A stretch of DNA of 64,000 nucleotides from Skeletonema tropicum (Eukaryota; Bacillariophyta; Thalassiosirophyceae; Thalassiosirales; Thalassiosiraceae): assembly GCA_037178625.1 (NCBI GenBank), contig CM074139.1, positions 2,108,001-2,172,000 on the forward strand. Reading direction: 5' to 3'. Made by a program: the position numbers and the translations under genes. The number at the start of each line of letters is the position of its first letter. Within the stretch, counting starts at the first letter, position 1. This document shows, in pieces, positions 1 through 10,400 of the stretch. The notes under the pieces are model-generated. The model was not told where the DNA came from, did no database searches, and saw only the letters and a list, made by a program, of their open reading frames with translations.

Positions 1-1515
1 CCGCAGAAGGGCTGAAACTAGGCCGAGCAGAAGGCTTGCTGCTTGGTGTTGCAGAAGGCGATGGTGAAGGCTTGCTGCTTGGCGACGCAGAAGGAATGAA
101 ACTAGGCTTAGACGATGGGCTACTGCTTGGCATTGCGGAAGGAGATGGTGATGGCTTGCTGCTTGGTGACGCAGACGGCTTGGACGACGGGCTACTGCTC
201 GGTGACGCAGAAGGGCTCACACTCGGCTTGGCAGATGGCTTAGACGATGGGCTACTGCTTGGCATCGCAGAAGGCGAAGGTGAAGGCATACCGCTTGGCC
301 CTGCGGTTGGCGCTTCGGACTTTCCACTCTTACTTTTGGTACCTGCAGCAGCAGCGATGAGCGAGCTCCTGGGCATGGCATCTGTGCCAAGGAGGTCAGA
401 CAGGTTGTAAGCACGTTGAACCGACTTGCCTGATTTTGCACTACCGGTTGGCTTCGCAGCAGGAGGACTCACAGGCTTCGAAGTTGGCTTGGGAGAAGGC
501 TTGCTGGTAGGCGCCGCAGAAGGGCTGAAACTAGGCCGAGCAGAAGGCTTGCTGCTTGGTGTTGCAGAAGGCGATGGTGAAGGCTTGCTGCTTGGCGATG
601 CAGAAGGACTGAAACTAGGCTTAGACGACGGGCTACTGCTGGGCGATGCGGAAGGAGATGGTGATGGCTTGCTGCTTGGCGACGCAGAAGGACTGAAACT
701 CGGCTTGGCAGACGGCTTGGACGACGGGCTACTGCTCGGTGACGCAGAAGGGCTCACACTCGGCTTGGCAGATGGCTTAGACGATGGGCTACTGCTTGGC
801 ATCGCAGAAGGCGAAGGTGAAGGCATACCGCTTGGTCCTGCGGTTGGCGCTTCGGACTTTCCACTCTTACTCTTGGTACCTGCAGCAGCGGCGGCGAGTG
901 AGCTCCTGGGCATGGCATCTGCGCCAAGGAGGTCAGACAGGTTGTAAGCACGTTGACGTTGAGCCGACTTGCCTGATTTTGCGCTACCAGTTGGCTTCGC
1001 AGCAGGAGGACTCACAGGCTTCGAAGTTGGCTTGGGAGAAGGCTTGCTGGTAGGCGCCGCAGAAGGACTGAAACTGGGCCTGGCAGAAGGCTTACTGCTT
1101 GGTGATGCGGAAGGAGATGGCGAGGGCTTGCTGCTTGGCCTTGCAGAAGGACTGAAACTCGGCTTGGCAGACGGCTTGGACGATGGTCTACTGCTCGGTG
1201 ATGCAGAAGGGCTGAAACTCGGCTTGGCAGACGGCTTGGACGACGGGCTACTGCTTGGTAAAGCAGAAGGGCTGACACTGGGCTTGGCAGACGGCTTAGA
1301 CGATGGGCTACTGCTTGGCATCGCCGAAGGTGAAGGGGAGGGATTGCTGCTTGGTGATGCAGAAGGGCTCGAGCTCGGCTTGGAAGATGGTGAAGGTGAA
1401 GGTGCACTACTCGGCATCGCAGAAGGTGAAGGTGAAGGCGCACTGCTCGGCATCAAGGAAGGCGCTTCGGATTTTCCACTCTTACTCTTACTCTTACCCT
1501 TAGTACCTGCATAGG
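1..1515 (-). repeat. In-frame tandem modules of about 513 and 543 bp
   Basis: The sequence at position 1 recurs at 514 and again at 1057, giving periods of 513 and 543 bp. Both are multiples of three, so module gain or loss keeps the minus-strand reading frame. Inside each module are shorter 27-60 bp Ser/Pro repeats. Confidence 0.85.
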
Positions 1516-1747
1516 CGACGACGGCGGATCTTTCAGGCTTAGCAGAAGCATCGAGTAGCTCCGAGAAGGTAGCAGAGCGTAGAACCCGTTTACCTGATTT
1601 TGCACTGCTTGGTGATGCAGGAGGTGTAGGAGAGAGCACACTGCTTTGCATAGACAAAGCTTGAGACTTTCCACCCTTGGAAGCTGCAGCGGTGATGGGA
1701 GTAGCACCGCCCAAAAGGCTTAGGTGGAAGAGGAAGAAGATCTTCAT
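1..1747 (-). CDS. Secreted Ser/Pro/Lys-rich repeat protein, cell-wall type (partial)
   Basis: Reading the minus strand from an ATG at 1747 gives one frame with no stop to the window edge, so only the first ~582 residues are visible. The start encodes a signal peptide (MKIFFLFHLSLLGGATPITA, then AASKGG). Next come short Lys/Ser clusters (GTKGKSKSKSGKSE) and long runs of PSASPSS, KPSAKPS and MPSSAPSPSP. About every 171-181 residues a less repetitive block recurs (AYNLSDLLG...MPRSSLAAAAAG, then TKSKSGKSEAP). Plus-strand frames rich in LLLGDAEG are only antisense shadows. Signal peptide plus high Ser and Lys is the usual profile of silaffin-like and other diatom cell-wall proteins; that role is inferred by composition, not homology. 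An extracellular adhesive or cell-surface protein is equally possible. The 3' end is missing. Confidence 0.72.
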   Translation of the reverse strand, partial: MKIFFLFHLSLLGGATPITAAASKGGKSQALSMQSSVLSPTPPASPSSAKSGKRVLRSATFSELLDASAKPERSAVVAYAGTKGKSKSKSGKSEAPSLMPSSAPSPSPSAMPSSAPSPSPSSKPSSSPSASPSSNPSPSPSAMPSSSPSSKPSAKPSVSPSALPSSSPSSKPSAKPSFSPSASPSSRPSSKPSAKPSFSPSARPSSKPSPSPSASPSSKPSARPSFSPSAAPTSKPSPKPTSKPVSPPAAKPTGSAKSGKSAQRQRAYNLSDLLGADAMPRSSLAAAAAGTKSKSGKSEAPTAGPSGMPSPSPSAMPSSSPSSKPSAKPSVSPSASPSSSPSSKPSAKPSFSPSASPSSKPSPSPSASPSSSPSSKPSFSPSASPSSKPSPSPSATPSSKPSARPSFSPSAAPTSKPSPKPTSKPVSPPAAKPTGSAKSGKSVQRAYNLSDLLGTDAMPRSSLIAAAAGTKSKSGKSEAPTAGPSGMPSPSPSAMPSSSPSSKPSAKPSVSPSASPSSSPSSKPSASPSSKPSPSPSAMPSSSPSSKPSFIPSASPSSKPSPSPSATPSSKPSARPSFSPSA

Positions 1748-3758
1748 GATGATTGCCTAACTATCTTTCAGATAATTTTTGGGGAGATGCTGGGATATCA
1801 CAGAGAGCGGTTGAGCTGCTTTATGGAGTTGATCCCTACACTTTTTCTCCTCAGTGCTCGTGGGACCTAATCTGCCCTAATCCTACCATGTCTTGTTTGT
1901 GCCGATAGATAACTCCCGGTTGCTTCTCTAGAGAGAGAGGAAGAGAAAGTTGTTGGTGAGTGAACTATCGTCATGTTGCAGGTGATAGCATCTGTTGGTC
2001 CACGGGAGAAAGCCAACAAATTCGGCGAAGAATAATCTGGAAAGCAGGATGTTGTCCAGCCAAATTTTTGGCGGGACGTGATTTTGGCGACCTTTGTTCT
2101 GTTGCGGGCCATCGATGGTAGTCGGGGCTGGCTCCTGGCGATTAGAAGTGTTTACAAATTGGAGAGAGCATAATGTAGCATCACATGAAATACCTCAACT
2201 CTTGCTTTGATTCTTACACAGTCATATAAGACAAGATGTGACTGCATGAAATCCTCTCAAAAGTCGAGTATGAAGAAGAGTGAAATTCGTTTGACTTCAA
2301 TTCTCTTATCGTCTGTGTCAGAACGTTTTATTGTGTTAGATATCCACTCTATATGATGCATCGAACAATACATATCCAACGTAACATTACTGAAGTCGGC
2401 GTTTCCTTATTGACTGTCAGCTACTCCTAGCGTAGATACAATAGGGGCTTCTCCCACCCCTCTATATACATCTACACCTGCAGCGGTGAAAATGATCACA
2501 TCGGCATACCCTCCTGATGCAAAGCTGCTGCACAACGAACACACACGCGATTGCCTGAAATTTCTGGGCGATTTTGTGTCAACGACTGCCAACTCAGCGT
2601 TTGCACAACACAGTAACAGTCTTTTGTTGATGGGAGTTGAGTTTGTGTTTCCGTCGGTGTTATATATGAGGTCGTTCCTATTCCTATCGAATGTGCCCAT
2701 TGAAAGAGCATTGTGTTTTCACTTCTCAACACAGTATAACTGTAGCGATGCAACCCCCACCGACCTCAACCATTGATGCAGCAGAAATTTCGGTTGGAAG
2801 TGGAACTTATGTATGAAGGTATAATATATCATGGCAAACAAATCCTTGATGTATCATCAGTACTTTTTTTGTCTCTCGTGCTTTCTATCTCTGTATTTCT
2901 GCTCCAATATCGCCTCAATTGCCACACATCGCCACTAATGTAACCAGTTTGGCAACCAAATTATCGCGGCGAATCTTGCATTGCATTGTAAGTATCATTC
3001 CGTTTCGAAGATTCACACTCTCTAGAGATAAACTAAGTGAATGGAATGGCTTCTTTGAGCGGAGAGAATTTGCGATGTAATGTCTTGTCTAAAGGTAGCG
3101 ATAATGCAACATTACCAAATAATTATCGGGTGAGATGATTGTTGTCGTCCGTCGTCCTCCGCTCATAATAATTGTTGTTGTAACGCGCGCTCGCTCAGCT
3201 CATCGCTCAGAGAGAGCTCGCGTAAGTAGATAGGCGGGATATCTTTCTTCGGACTACTCCTACTTATGACTGTGACTCTCGCCTGAATGCATTCTCCATT
3301 AAAAGAACACTTTCGACGTTCCTAAGTACAATGTAAGTAGAACGCAAGACTGAAGTTTGGGAGAATGCAGCCAGGTACGTTGTGGAAAAATGGTTCTCAC
3401 AGTAAAATGGTTTGTAAAACAATAATAGTTTAATCGAAGCAGAGTCTGTTCGGTACTCAAATCTGACCATGCAATTTGTTTACCCTTGACCACGCTGGCT
3501 GGCGGGTCTTGCTTTCTCTTGAGAAGAAGGAATAAAGCCAGGCGCGTAACTCATCCGCCTCCACCCGCCCGGCCGCCTGAATAAAAGAATGACCCCGCTG
3601 ATGAAGCGCAGAGAAATGACCCCGCTGATGAAGCGCAGAGAAAACGACATCTGAAAACCCAAAATCCACCATAACAACACAACATACATAATATCATAAA
3701 AGAGTTCATTGTCATTGAGCCAGCCCCCCTCTCTTCATTCAACAACTAAATCACCACC
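1748..3758. other. Intergenic, no supported gene
   Basis: Only short frames without recognisable protein character are present. The stretch must hold the divergent promoters of the flanking genes. AG/CT-rich palindromic bits such as CTCTAGAGAG occur near 1930 and 3024, and a GCTCGCTCAGCTCATCGCTC stretch near 3190. I could not assign a TATA box or initiator. Confidence 0.5.
3588..3643 (+). repeat. 27-bp direct repeat, two copies, upstream of the MGS gene
   Basis: AATGACCCCGCTGATGAAGC and the following seven bases occur at 3588 and again at 3615. The pair ends about 115 bp before the ATG at 3759, so it may lie in the promoter or 5' leader. Confidence 0.8.
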
Positions 3759-4844
3759 ATGTCAAGACGTCAATCCTTCGCCGTGCAAATGCACGCCCAA
3801 CGCCAAGGCAGCCTCACACAACGCCGCACCTCCACCTATGGCGAACGCCTCTCCCTCGCCCAAGCAGTTGGCTCCGAAACCGATGAGGTCACCGCACCCT
3901 TCCACTCCAAATTCGCCCCCACTGAGATGCGTCAGTTGGCCCTTGTGGCGCATAATCACATGAAACCGGCCATGAAGCAATTCATCGAGACTTATTCGGA
4001 GATCCTCAAGAAGTTTCGTGTTACTGGCACGCAGACGACCATGAAGATGTGTAAGAGCATGTGGGGGGAGGATGATCCATCCATTCATTATGGATTGACG
4101 TGCACATCTGGTCCTCTCGGTGGAGATGCCCAGATCGCAGCCTTGATGTGTATGGAAGATTTGGGCGGTATGATCTTCTTCATCGATCCGCTGTCGGCCC
4201 ATCCTCATCAAGCCGATATCGATTCGTTGCAACGTCTTGCCAACTGTGGGAATATTATTGTGTGTTGTAATCCCGCTAGTGCATCGTCCATGATGTACAC
4301 GTTGAGAGCTGCGTTAACAAAGGGAAGCCGTGGAATGATCCCCTCCTTCTTTGAAACTTTGGAGTCACCTGCCGTGGAGGAGTACAAGCATCAACAGGCT
4401 GTAGCGTTGGCCAATGTGATCAAGGGAAATTCTCCCTCTGCTCCTGCCCCACAGGCAGTGGAACCAGCATCAAAACCAAAGGAAGAAAAGAAGGTAATGG
4501 ATGCGAATAAGAAGGGAGTATCTTTCGGGGAGGATGATGTTTTTGAGGTAGATATGGATGAGCCAGGCCTTTCAGATACTACGGTTGATCAAGCTCTCAT
4601 GGGACAAAGTATGATTAGTGGCGCACACCTCGAGGCTTTGCTTTTACTAGATTCGGATTCGGACTCAGATTCTGACGAAAATGAGGAAGGGGAAGATAGT
4701 GTTGCACCTCTACCAACTGTGAACAGGAGGGTTTCAGTGGGTTTGTTTGGAATCAAATCCGACAACGATACTACTACGAAGGGTAGGGCGAGGATGGGTA
4801 TGAAGAAGTTGGGTAAGAGTGTGAGGAAGATGATGCGCAAGTAG
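3759..4844 (+). CDS. mgsA: Methylglyoxal synthase with acidic C-terminal extension
   Basis: 361 residues, single exon; the ATG at 3759 sits in CACCACCATG, a good eukaryotic start. Residues ~58-180 match the methylglyoxal synthase fold, which converts dihydroxyacetone phosphate to methylglyoxal plus phosphate. Family signatures are visible: VAHNHMK (H65, K69), TGT (89-91), SGPLGGDAQ with the catalytic-type Asp123, and DPLSAHPHQAD (D143, H150, D153). Bacterial enzymes are ~150 residues; here an Arg-rich, acid-free leader (1-27) precedes the domain and a tail of ~150 residues follows, with Asp/Ser/Glu clusters (SDSDSDSDENEEGED) and a basic end. The leader resembles a mitochondrial presequence, but this is only inferred. 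A ~98-99 % identical copy of residues 28-361 forms the back half of the chimeric gene at 16200. Confidence 0.88.
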   Translation: MSRRQSFAVQMHAQRQGSLTQRRTSTYGERLSLAQAVGSETDEVTAPFHSKFAPTEMRQLALVAHNHMKPAMKQFIETYSEILKKFRVTGTQTTMKMCKSMWGEDDPSIHYGLTCTSGPLGGDAQIAALMCMEDLGGMIFFIDPLSAHPHQADIDSLQRLANCGNIIVCCNPASASSMMYTLRAALTKGSRGMIPSFFETLESPAVEEYKHQQAVALANVIKGNSPSAPAPQAVEPASKPKEEKKVMDANKKGVSFGEDDVFEVDMDEPGLSDTTVDQALMGQSMISGAHLEALLLLDSDSDSDSDENEEGEDSVAPLPTVNRRVSVGLFGIKSDNDTTTKGRARMGMKKLGKSVRKMMRK

Positions 4845-5763
4845 AATTTAAGTTTACGATTGATTGGTTGTATGTGTAAGGGTTAGTAAGGGTAGGGGCG
4901 CTTGAAGTGCGGGCAATATGCTGTGATGAGAGTGGTTTCGTGAACGAAGAAAACTGTTTCTTGTGTAGTTATGTCCAAAAACTATTTAAGCACTGTCATT
5001 AGCTTCGTGCGATGCGGATGAAGTTTCCCCCAGGTTTCATTTTCACTCCGTTCTCTCAAGAGAGAGAGATCTGCAAGATCTTCTCCCTGCTTAACACTTA
5101 CTCTACATTCATCAAGTCTACAGGAGAATTCCTGACATTTCTGTACAATAGGTATATAATATAGTTGGAAGGTGAACAGATAGCAGAGTGTGTGTGGGGC
5201 TTTAGGCTATTTCTGTGCTACGGTAAACTACGTACCACTGGTATTTTGAACAAGAAAAGCATCTGTGAATGGTTGAGAAGACTCTTGAGTCGACTGAGAG
5301 CTACTTCTTTGTGAAGTAGATCTGCCACCTGTACTGTACAATAAATACTCCTATGAAATTTGGTCCTCGTTAAGTGATGACGCTGTTATCGGGCCATTGT
5401 TGCTCTCATAGAGTGCTTGAATGGCAGCTAGTCCTGCCGAGCCGTTTGCCTTACAAACCGTTCTCCCGAATATTTGTGTGTAGTAGGTGCTTGGGTCTGG
5501 GCACTGGGCAGGGTCTGGGCTATGTAAGAGTAGAGTTGACACAACATCAACTGTGACGAACCATCTGATTACGATACACTATGTTGTATTCGTCTGAAGT
5601 ATCAAAAATAATAGAGGGGCATCTTTTGCTTGATGACTTATTCCCCCCGCCCATTGTGGACATGAGGTCCGGCGTCCGCTCCGTCCTACTTCCGAAACCG
5701 TATTTAGAGCCACCACAACTCTACAATACCACAACTTCTTCTATGCACGGAAGCTTCTTGATC
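4845..5763. other. Intergenic with a dispersed sequence motif
   Basis: The 3' flank of the MGS gene and 5' flank of the next gene. 5055-5150 contains GATCTGCAAGATCTTCTCCC and TACAGGAGAATTCCTGAC; similar blocks occur inverted near 15960-16005 and direct near 19905-19990. Parts of this flank (about 4845-5145 and 5535-5690) are also present, inverted, at 15835-16199 beside the chimeric gene, with the middle missing. Confidence 0.6.
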
Positions 5764-7347
5764 ATGGCGAAACAACTCTCCTACATCCTCCTGGGAGATG
5801 GAGACTTCACCTACTCGCTCGACATGTGTCGCTACTTAGCTGCTCTGTCAGATCATCATTCTTCTCTACCACGCGCTCCTCCAACAACAAGCGGCGACGA
5901 TAGCAAGCCAAAGAACAGTAGCAACATCATGACACATCATGATGTGACCTGCACGGGAGTCGACACGTCGGAAGAAGTCAAACGCAAGTACAAAGATGCT
6001 GATTTTATCTTGACGAATATTCAGTCAATCAACAAACGAGCTGGTAACATAAAAGAGCAGCAGCAATCATCGAAAAGTGGGGTAACGACAAAGATTGTTC
6101 ACGGAGTAAATGCAGTGCAATCTTCATTGGACGACGATCACCCATCACTCCAACATTTCGACCATGTCCTCTTCCATCATCCCCATCTGGGTATAGAAGA
6201 TGCACAACTCCACAAACGCTTCCTATTACATTTTTTCCATGCCGCTACTAAGCGATGGATGAAACCAAATGGGGGATTGTTGTATCTCACATTAGTAAAA
6301 GGGCAGTGTGAACGATGGATGTGCATTAGTGGAGCAGAGCGGCATGGATTGGTGTTGTTACGACGTGACAAGTTTTGTCCACCTCCATCATTGAATAAGG
6401 AAAAGACGTATTATCAATTGAGGAGACATCAGAGCGGTAAAAGTTTCGCCAATAGGAGAGCTATGCAGCAGGGTGATGAGACAACAACTCGTGATGGAGA
6501 GAGTGAAACGTTGGTGTTTGGCCGAAGTTGTGATTATCCCTTGACTTCTTCTTCGTCTTCGTTGGATGGCAATGTTGTTGGCATGTTGCCGTGGGAGAAT
6601 GTAGAAACAGCAACACTTCTCAATAACAAATCTGCTGAAGGAAAAGAAGCAAAACTCTCAAACAACGGTGATAATGTCGGCTGTACATCAATATCTGCCG
6701 ATCCATATCCATGTAATTATTGTACCAAGTCCTTTCATGAAGAACGTTCTCTCAAGAATCATATCATTTGCTCACATCCTGATTGTGACGAAGCAATAAA
6801 ATGGGCTCAAACGAAGAAGAAGAAGAAGGGTAAAAAGAGAAAGATGGGCGGAAAACTATGCGCACCAAACGATGAGCAACAACAACCACAACAAATAATG
6901 AGGAATGGTGGAGAACGATTCATCTGCAAAATATGTGATTCTGAAAAGAAAGAGGATGAACCCTCAAGAGTATTTCCACACAAACAAGCTCTACTCGATC
7001 ACGAGCGGGCGAAACATAACGGTGTTCACTTGGACATCAAGCCTGACTGGTACAAAGGCAAAGAAGAAGAAGGTAAAGAAAGTTGTAATGTTGTGGCTCC
7101 ACCATCAGTTGTTAGCTCTTGCCCAATTTGTGACTTGATATTTTCCTCAGATACAGGTAGGATTCGTCATGAACAGGATTTTGTACCCAGCACCTCTTCG
7201 ACGACAGTGGATTGTACTTACGAAGAAGGGGCATTGCAATCATCGTCGTTCCGATGCTCCTACTGTTCCAAATCATTCCGTGAAAAGAGGGCAAAACGAC
7301 AGCACGAGAACTTTTGCTCCTCTGCTGCAGCTGCCACTGCAACATGA
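5764..7347 (+). CDS. BMT5-like rRNA methyltransferase domain with four C2H2 zinc fingers
   Basis: 527 residues from the ATG at 5764. An in-frame ATG at 5581 would add 61 residues, but the diverged copy of that leader near 15850 has indels that are not multiples of three, so I prefer 5764. Residues ~6-190 fit the DUF2431/BMT5-like family: YILLGDGDFTYSLD near the N-terminus, VTCTGVDTSEE, KIVHGVNA, FDHVLFHHPHLG, then LHKRFLLHFFHAATKRW and LLYLTLVKGQ. Characterised relatives methylate a uridine of large-subunit rRNA using S-adenosylmethionine. Four C2H2-type fingers follow: CNYC...H..H (~314-340), CKIC...H...H (~386-418), CPIC (~452-472, weak) and CSYC...H (~496-518), separated by a Lys-rich block (KKKKKGKKRK) that could act in nuclear or nucleolar targeting. 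The LGDGDF form replaces the usual GEGNF. Activity is unproven. Confidence 0.78.
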   Translation: MAKQLSYILLGDGDFTYSLDMCRYLAALSDHHSSLPRAPPTTSGDDSKPKNSSNIMTHHDVTCTGVDTSEEVKRKYKDADFILTNIQSINKRAGNIKEQQQSSKSGVTTKIVHGVNAVQSSLDDDHPSLQHFDHVLFHHPHLGIEDAQLHKRFLLHFFHAATKRWMKPNGGLLYLTLVKGQCERWMCISGAERHGLVLLRRDKFCPPPSLNKEKTYYQLRRHQSGKSFANRRAMQQGDETTTRDGESETLVFGRSCDYPLTSSSSSLDGNVVGMLPWENVETATLLNNKSAEGKEAKLSNNGDNVGCTSISADPYPCNYCTKSFHEERSLKNHIICSHPDCDEAIKWAQTKKKKKGKKRKMGGKLCAPNDEQQQPQQIMRNGGERFICKICDSEKKEDEPSRVFPHKQALLDHERAKHNGVHLDIKPDWYKGKEEEGKESCNVVAPPSVVSSCPICDLIFSSDTGRIRHEQDFVPSTSSTTVDCTYEEGALQSSSFRCSYCSKSFREKRAKRQHENFCSSAAAATAT

Positions 7348-7412
7348 CGAATAATTGAATAATAAAATACTTGATAATAATGAACATTCTTTACCCCTCA
7401 CTCACATTGCTA

Positions 7413-10400
7413 TTATAGCCCACTACCGCACCAAGTTTCCATGCAACTATCAACCAACTGTGGACTCACAGCCTTGTCATCCATGAAAACATCTACGAGG
7501 GCACTCCCCATGCCTTCACTTGTCACCTTACCTTGCAGATTCCCATCGACACTGACAGAAACTCCTTCAGCATCACAATCAAAGCGAAAGATCGTACCTT
7601 TGGTTGCTTGTCCTCCCTTGCCTTTTACACCTTCTACTATGAGATTCTCCAATTCTGTCACAGCAGCAGGTGATCCGCTATGGCGCGGTTTGACACCGTC
7701 TGCAATGGCTTCTGCAATTGTTTTTCCATCGGCCTTGAAGGTCATCTCGAGAACAAACGATGTCTTGGGAGTGAATGAATTGAATGTCCGTGACGAGTCT
7801 CTTAGTGTTGATTGAGCATCCTTGCCCTTTTTCAATGACCCCAGTGAAGCAATTGCCGTGGGCGATGAGTACATTGCAACTGCGTAGACATTGATGATGG
7901 CCTTCTTCCTCACTCCAGCACCAACCAAGAACATTCCTTCTTCTAGCTTGGGATCGAATGACACTCCCGTTGCTTTCTCTTTTATTGACTTTGCTTTTGA
8001 CTCAACCGCAGCAGCCTTTGCATCTACCACTGGTGGGATAGTCTCAGCATCAGCTGGCAAAGCGCTCTCTCCTGCAAGACTTTCCAAGTCAGAAGTAGGA
8101 CCTACCTGGGACTTGACTCTTTTGATCTCTTCTGCAATCTCTGTTTCCAATTCACGAATTCTTGCTGCAATATCTTTTGTATCGACATTTGGTTTATCCC
8201 AAATGCTTGCAACTTCTGGTTCAGGCCGTACAGCTGTTTCTTGATCGATTGCTTCCTCCTCTACGACCTGCGTGGATTCATCAACAGTTGGTTGAAAAGT
8301 GGTTGATTCCACCGATGGCATATCATCGGAGGATACATCATCTGAGATTGATTCATTTGCTACCTCATCTTTTGAAACTTCTGCAATAGCCACAGCCTCA
8401 TTAGCTTCTTCAGTTGTATCTGCATCTTGATTGGAAGTATCCAATGTCTTATCAACGGAAGATGGAGCTTCATCACTCGCTTCTGCACTGACTCCATCAA
8501 CTACGTCGCTAACAGCAGCAACAGATGCGTCAACAGGTTTAGTCCATTTCTTCAATCTCTTCAACCAAATACGAAGAGAAAGCATAGTGCGTCTACTGGC
8601 ACTTCCTTCCACATCGCTCTCGCTAGAGCTTTCCGTCACGGCATTAGTATTAATTGACGAGTTCTCGATGCAACTGTGAATCAAACTGGGGCTCACAGCG
8701 TCATTGTCAAGGTACACATCCACAAATGCCTTACCAAGACCACCAGCCTTGACTGCACCCCGCTCTAAACCATCCACCGACAAACTAACTCCCTCCTTCG
8801 TGCAGTCAAATCTCAACGTCGTACCCTTCTTCACCTGTCCTCCATTGCCACTAATCCCATCACTAATGAGATTTTCCAACTGTTCCACATCCAACCGCGA
8901 TCCATCGTAACGTACCCCAACACTATCCGCAATTGCCTCGGCAATTACCTTCCCCTCTGCTTGCAGTAACATTTCCAACACAAAGGATGTCATTCCAGAG
9001 CCAACATCCGACGACGAAGAAACAAATTGACGCGCCTTGTATCGTAAATCAGACGGTGACACGGCATTCAGTAATGATGGGGAGCCATACATCCCCACAG
9101 CATAGACATTAATCCCCAATTTCTCACGTATCCCCGACCCAATCAACTTCATTTCTTCGTTATTCTCCAGTACCAAAGGAAAATTGAACGTGTACTCATC
9201 TTGCAAACGAGATACAATTGTCTTTAACTTGGAAGAAGATGAAGAAGACACCGTCGAAGAATCAACACCACCCCTCACCAATCGATCCAACTCCACCTCA
9301 TCCTCCTCTACACTAGTCCCCCACGCCACCTCCAAATCCACCAAGCCCCTCTCATCCGCTCCATCCTCATCCCCCTCCACAAAGAAACCATACTTATCCA
9401 ACAACTCCAAACAAGTTGAACTTCCATCCCCATACGAAATCGTAATCTCCTCTCCCTTACGAATGGGTCGTGTCGCACGTAAGGCAAAGCTACTAGTCTC
9501 ATCAAACTTTCGTGTCCATTTATTCACACTAATGTTCATTTCAGCATTTGGATTTGGATTGTGATTTGCCATGTCGATTAGTGGCACTAGGAATCCTTGT
9601 ATTTGTTCAATCTTCTTTTGATTGAATAGTGCTGCTGCTGCTGCTGTTGGAAATGCACCAAATGGTCCTCCTCCTCCTCCTCCTTCTTCGATATCGTACA
9701 TTGGATCAGGCACCATATTCCACGTTGTAAAACGTCTCGAACGTATCAGAAATGTAGCCCATTGCAAATCACTCTCATCAACATTGTTATTCTGTGCAAT
9801 GGTTTGTAGAATGCGTTTCCTGTCGAGTATCCGTTGAGTGTAGGTGGGGATGCCAATTTCGTCAATGATCGAGTCGGACCAAAAGTCGGGCGTGAGTCCT
9901 TCTTCCTTGTCGTAGCTGTTGCCGTAGCTGTTACTATCGCTATCGATTGGTTTGGGTGGTAGAGAGGTAACATACGGAGCATAATACTCACAATCCAATT
10001 GAAATTCATAATCAGTATCAGGAGTAGACTGAGAACTAACAGAGTATTCACGACCTGTTGATTCATGTTGAAACGACGCACCCTTGACGAAATTCTCCAA
10101 AAAGTACAATCCCTGCAACACATCCTCCACATCCCCCTCATCCCATGAGGCATGATGATTGGTATTGTAGATACAATCTATATCCTGTCTCAAATTTAAA
10201 TTGTCCCCCACCAACAAGGCCACATGATACGGCACCTCCACAATCAATTCATTCGATCGAATGTCCCTTTGAGCAAAGAGGCCTCTTATTTGAGTTTTGG
10301 GATGGTTGTCGATACGAATGTTACTGCGAATGGTGCTACTGCTGTCCGAGGATTCTTGTGTGATCCAATGGATCAAGTTATTTTCACGCTGTTTCGTTTT

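Noticed and set aside
36..1514. Long plus-strand frames rich in LLLGDAEG repeats
   Set aside because: They mirror the minus-strand repeat gene, break at each module, lack a plausible start region, and only the minus strand has a signal peptide upstream.
1920..1940. CTCTAGAGAG-type palindromes recurring near 1930, 3024, 19860, 22830 and 28776
   Set aside because: Short AG/CT low-complexity words; placement follows no consistent gene feature.
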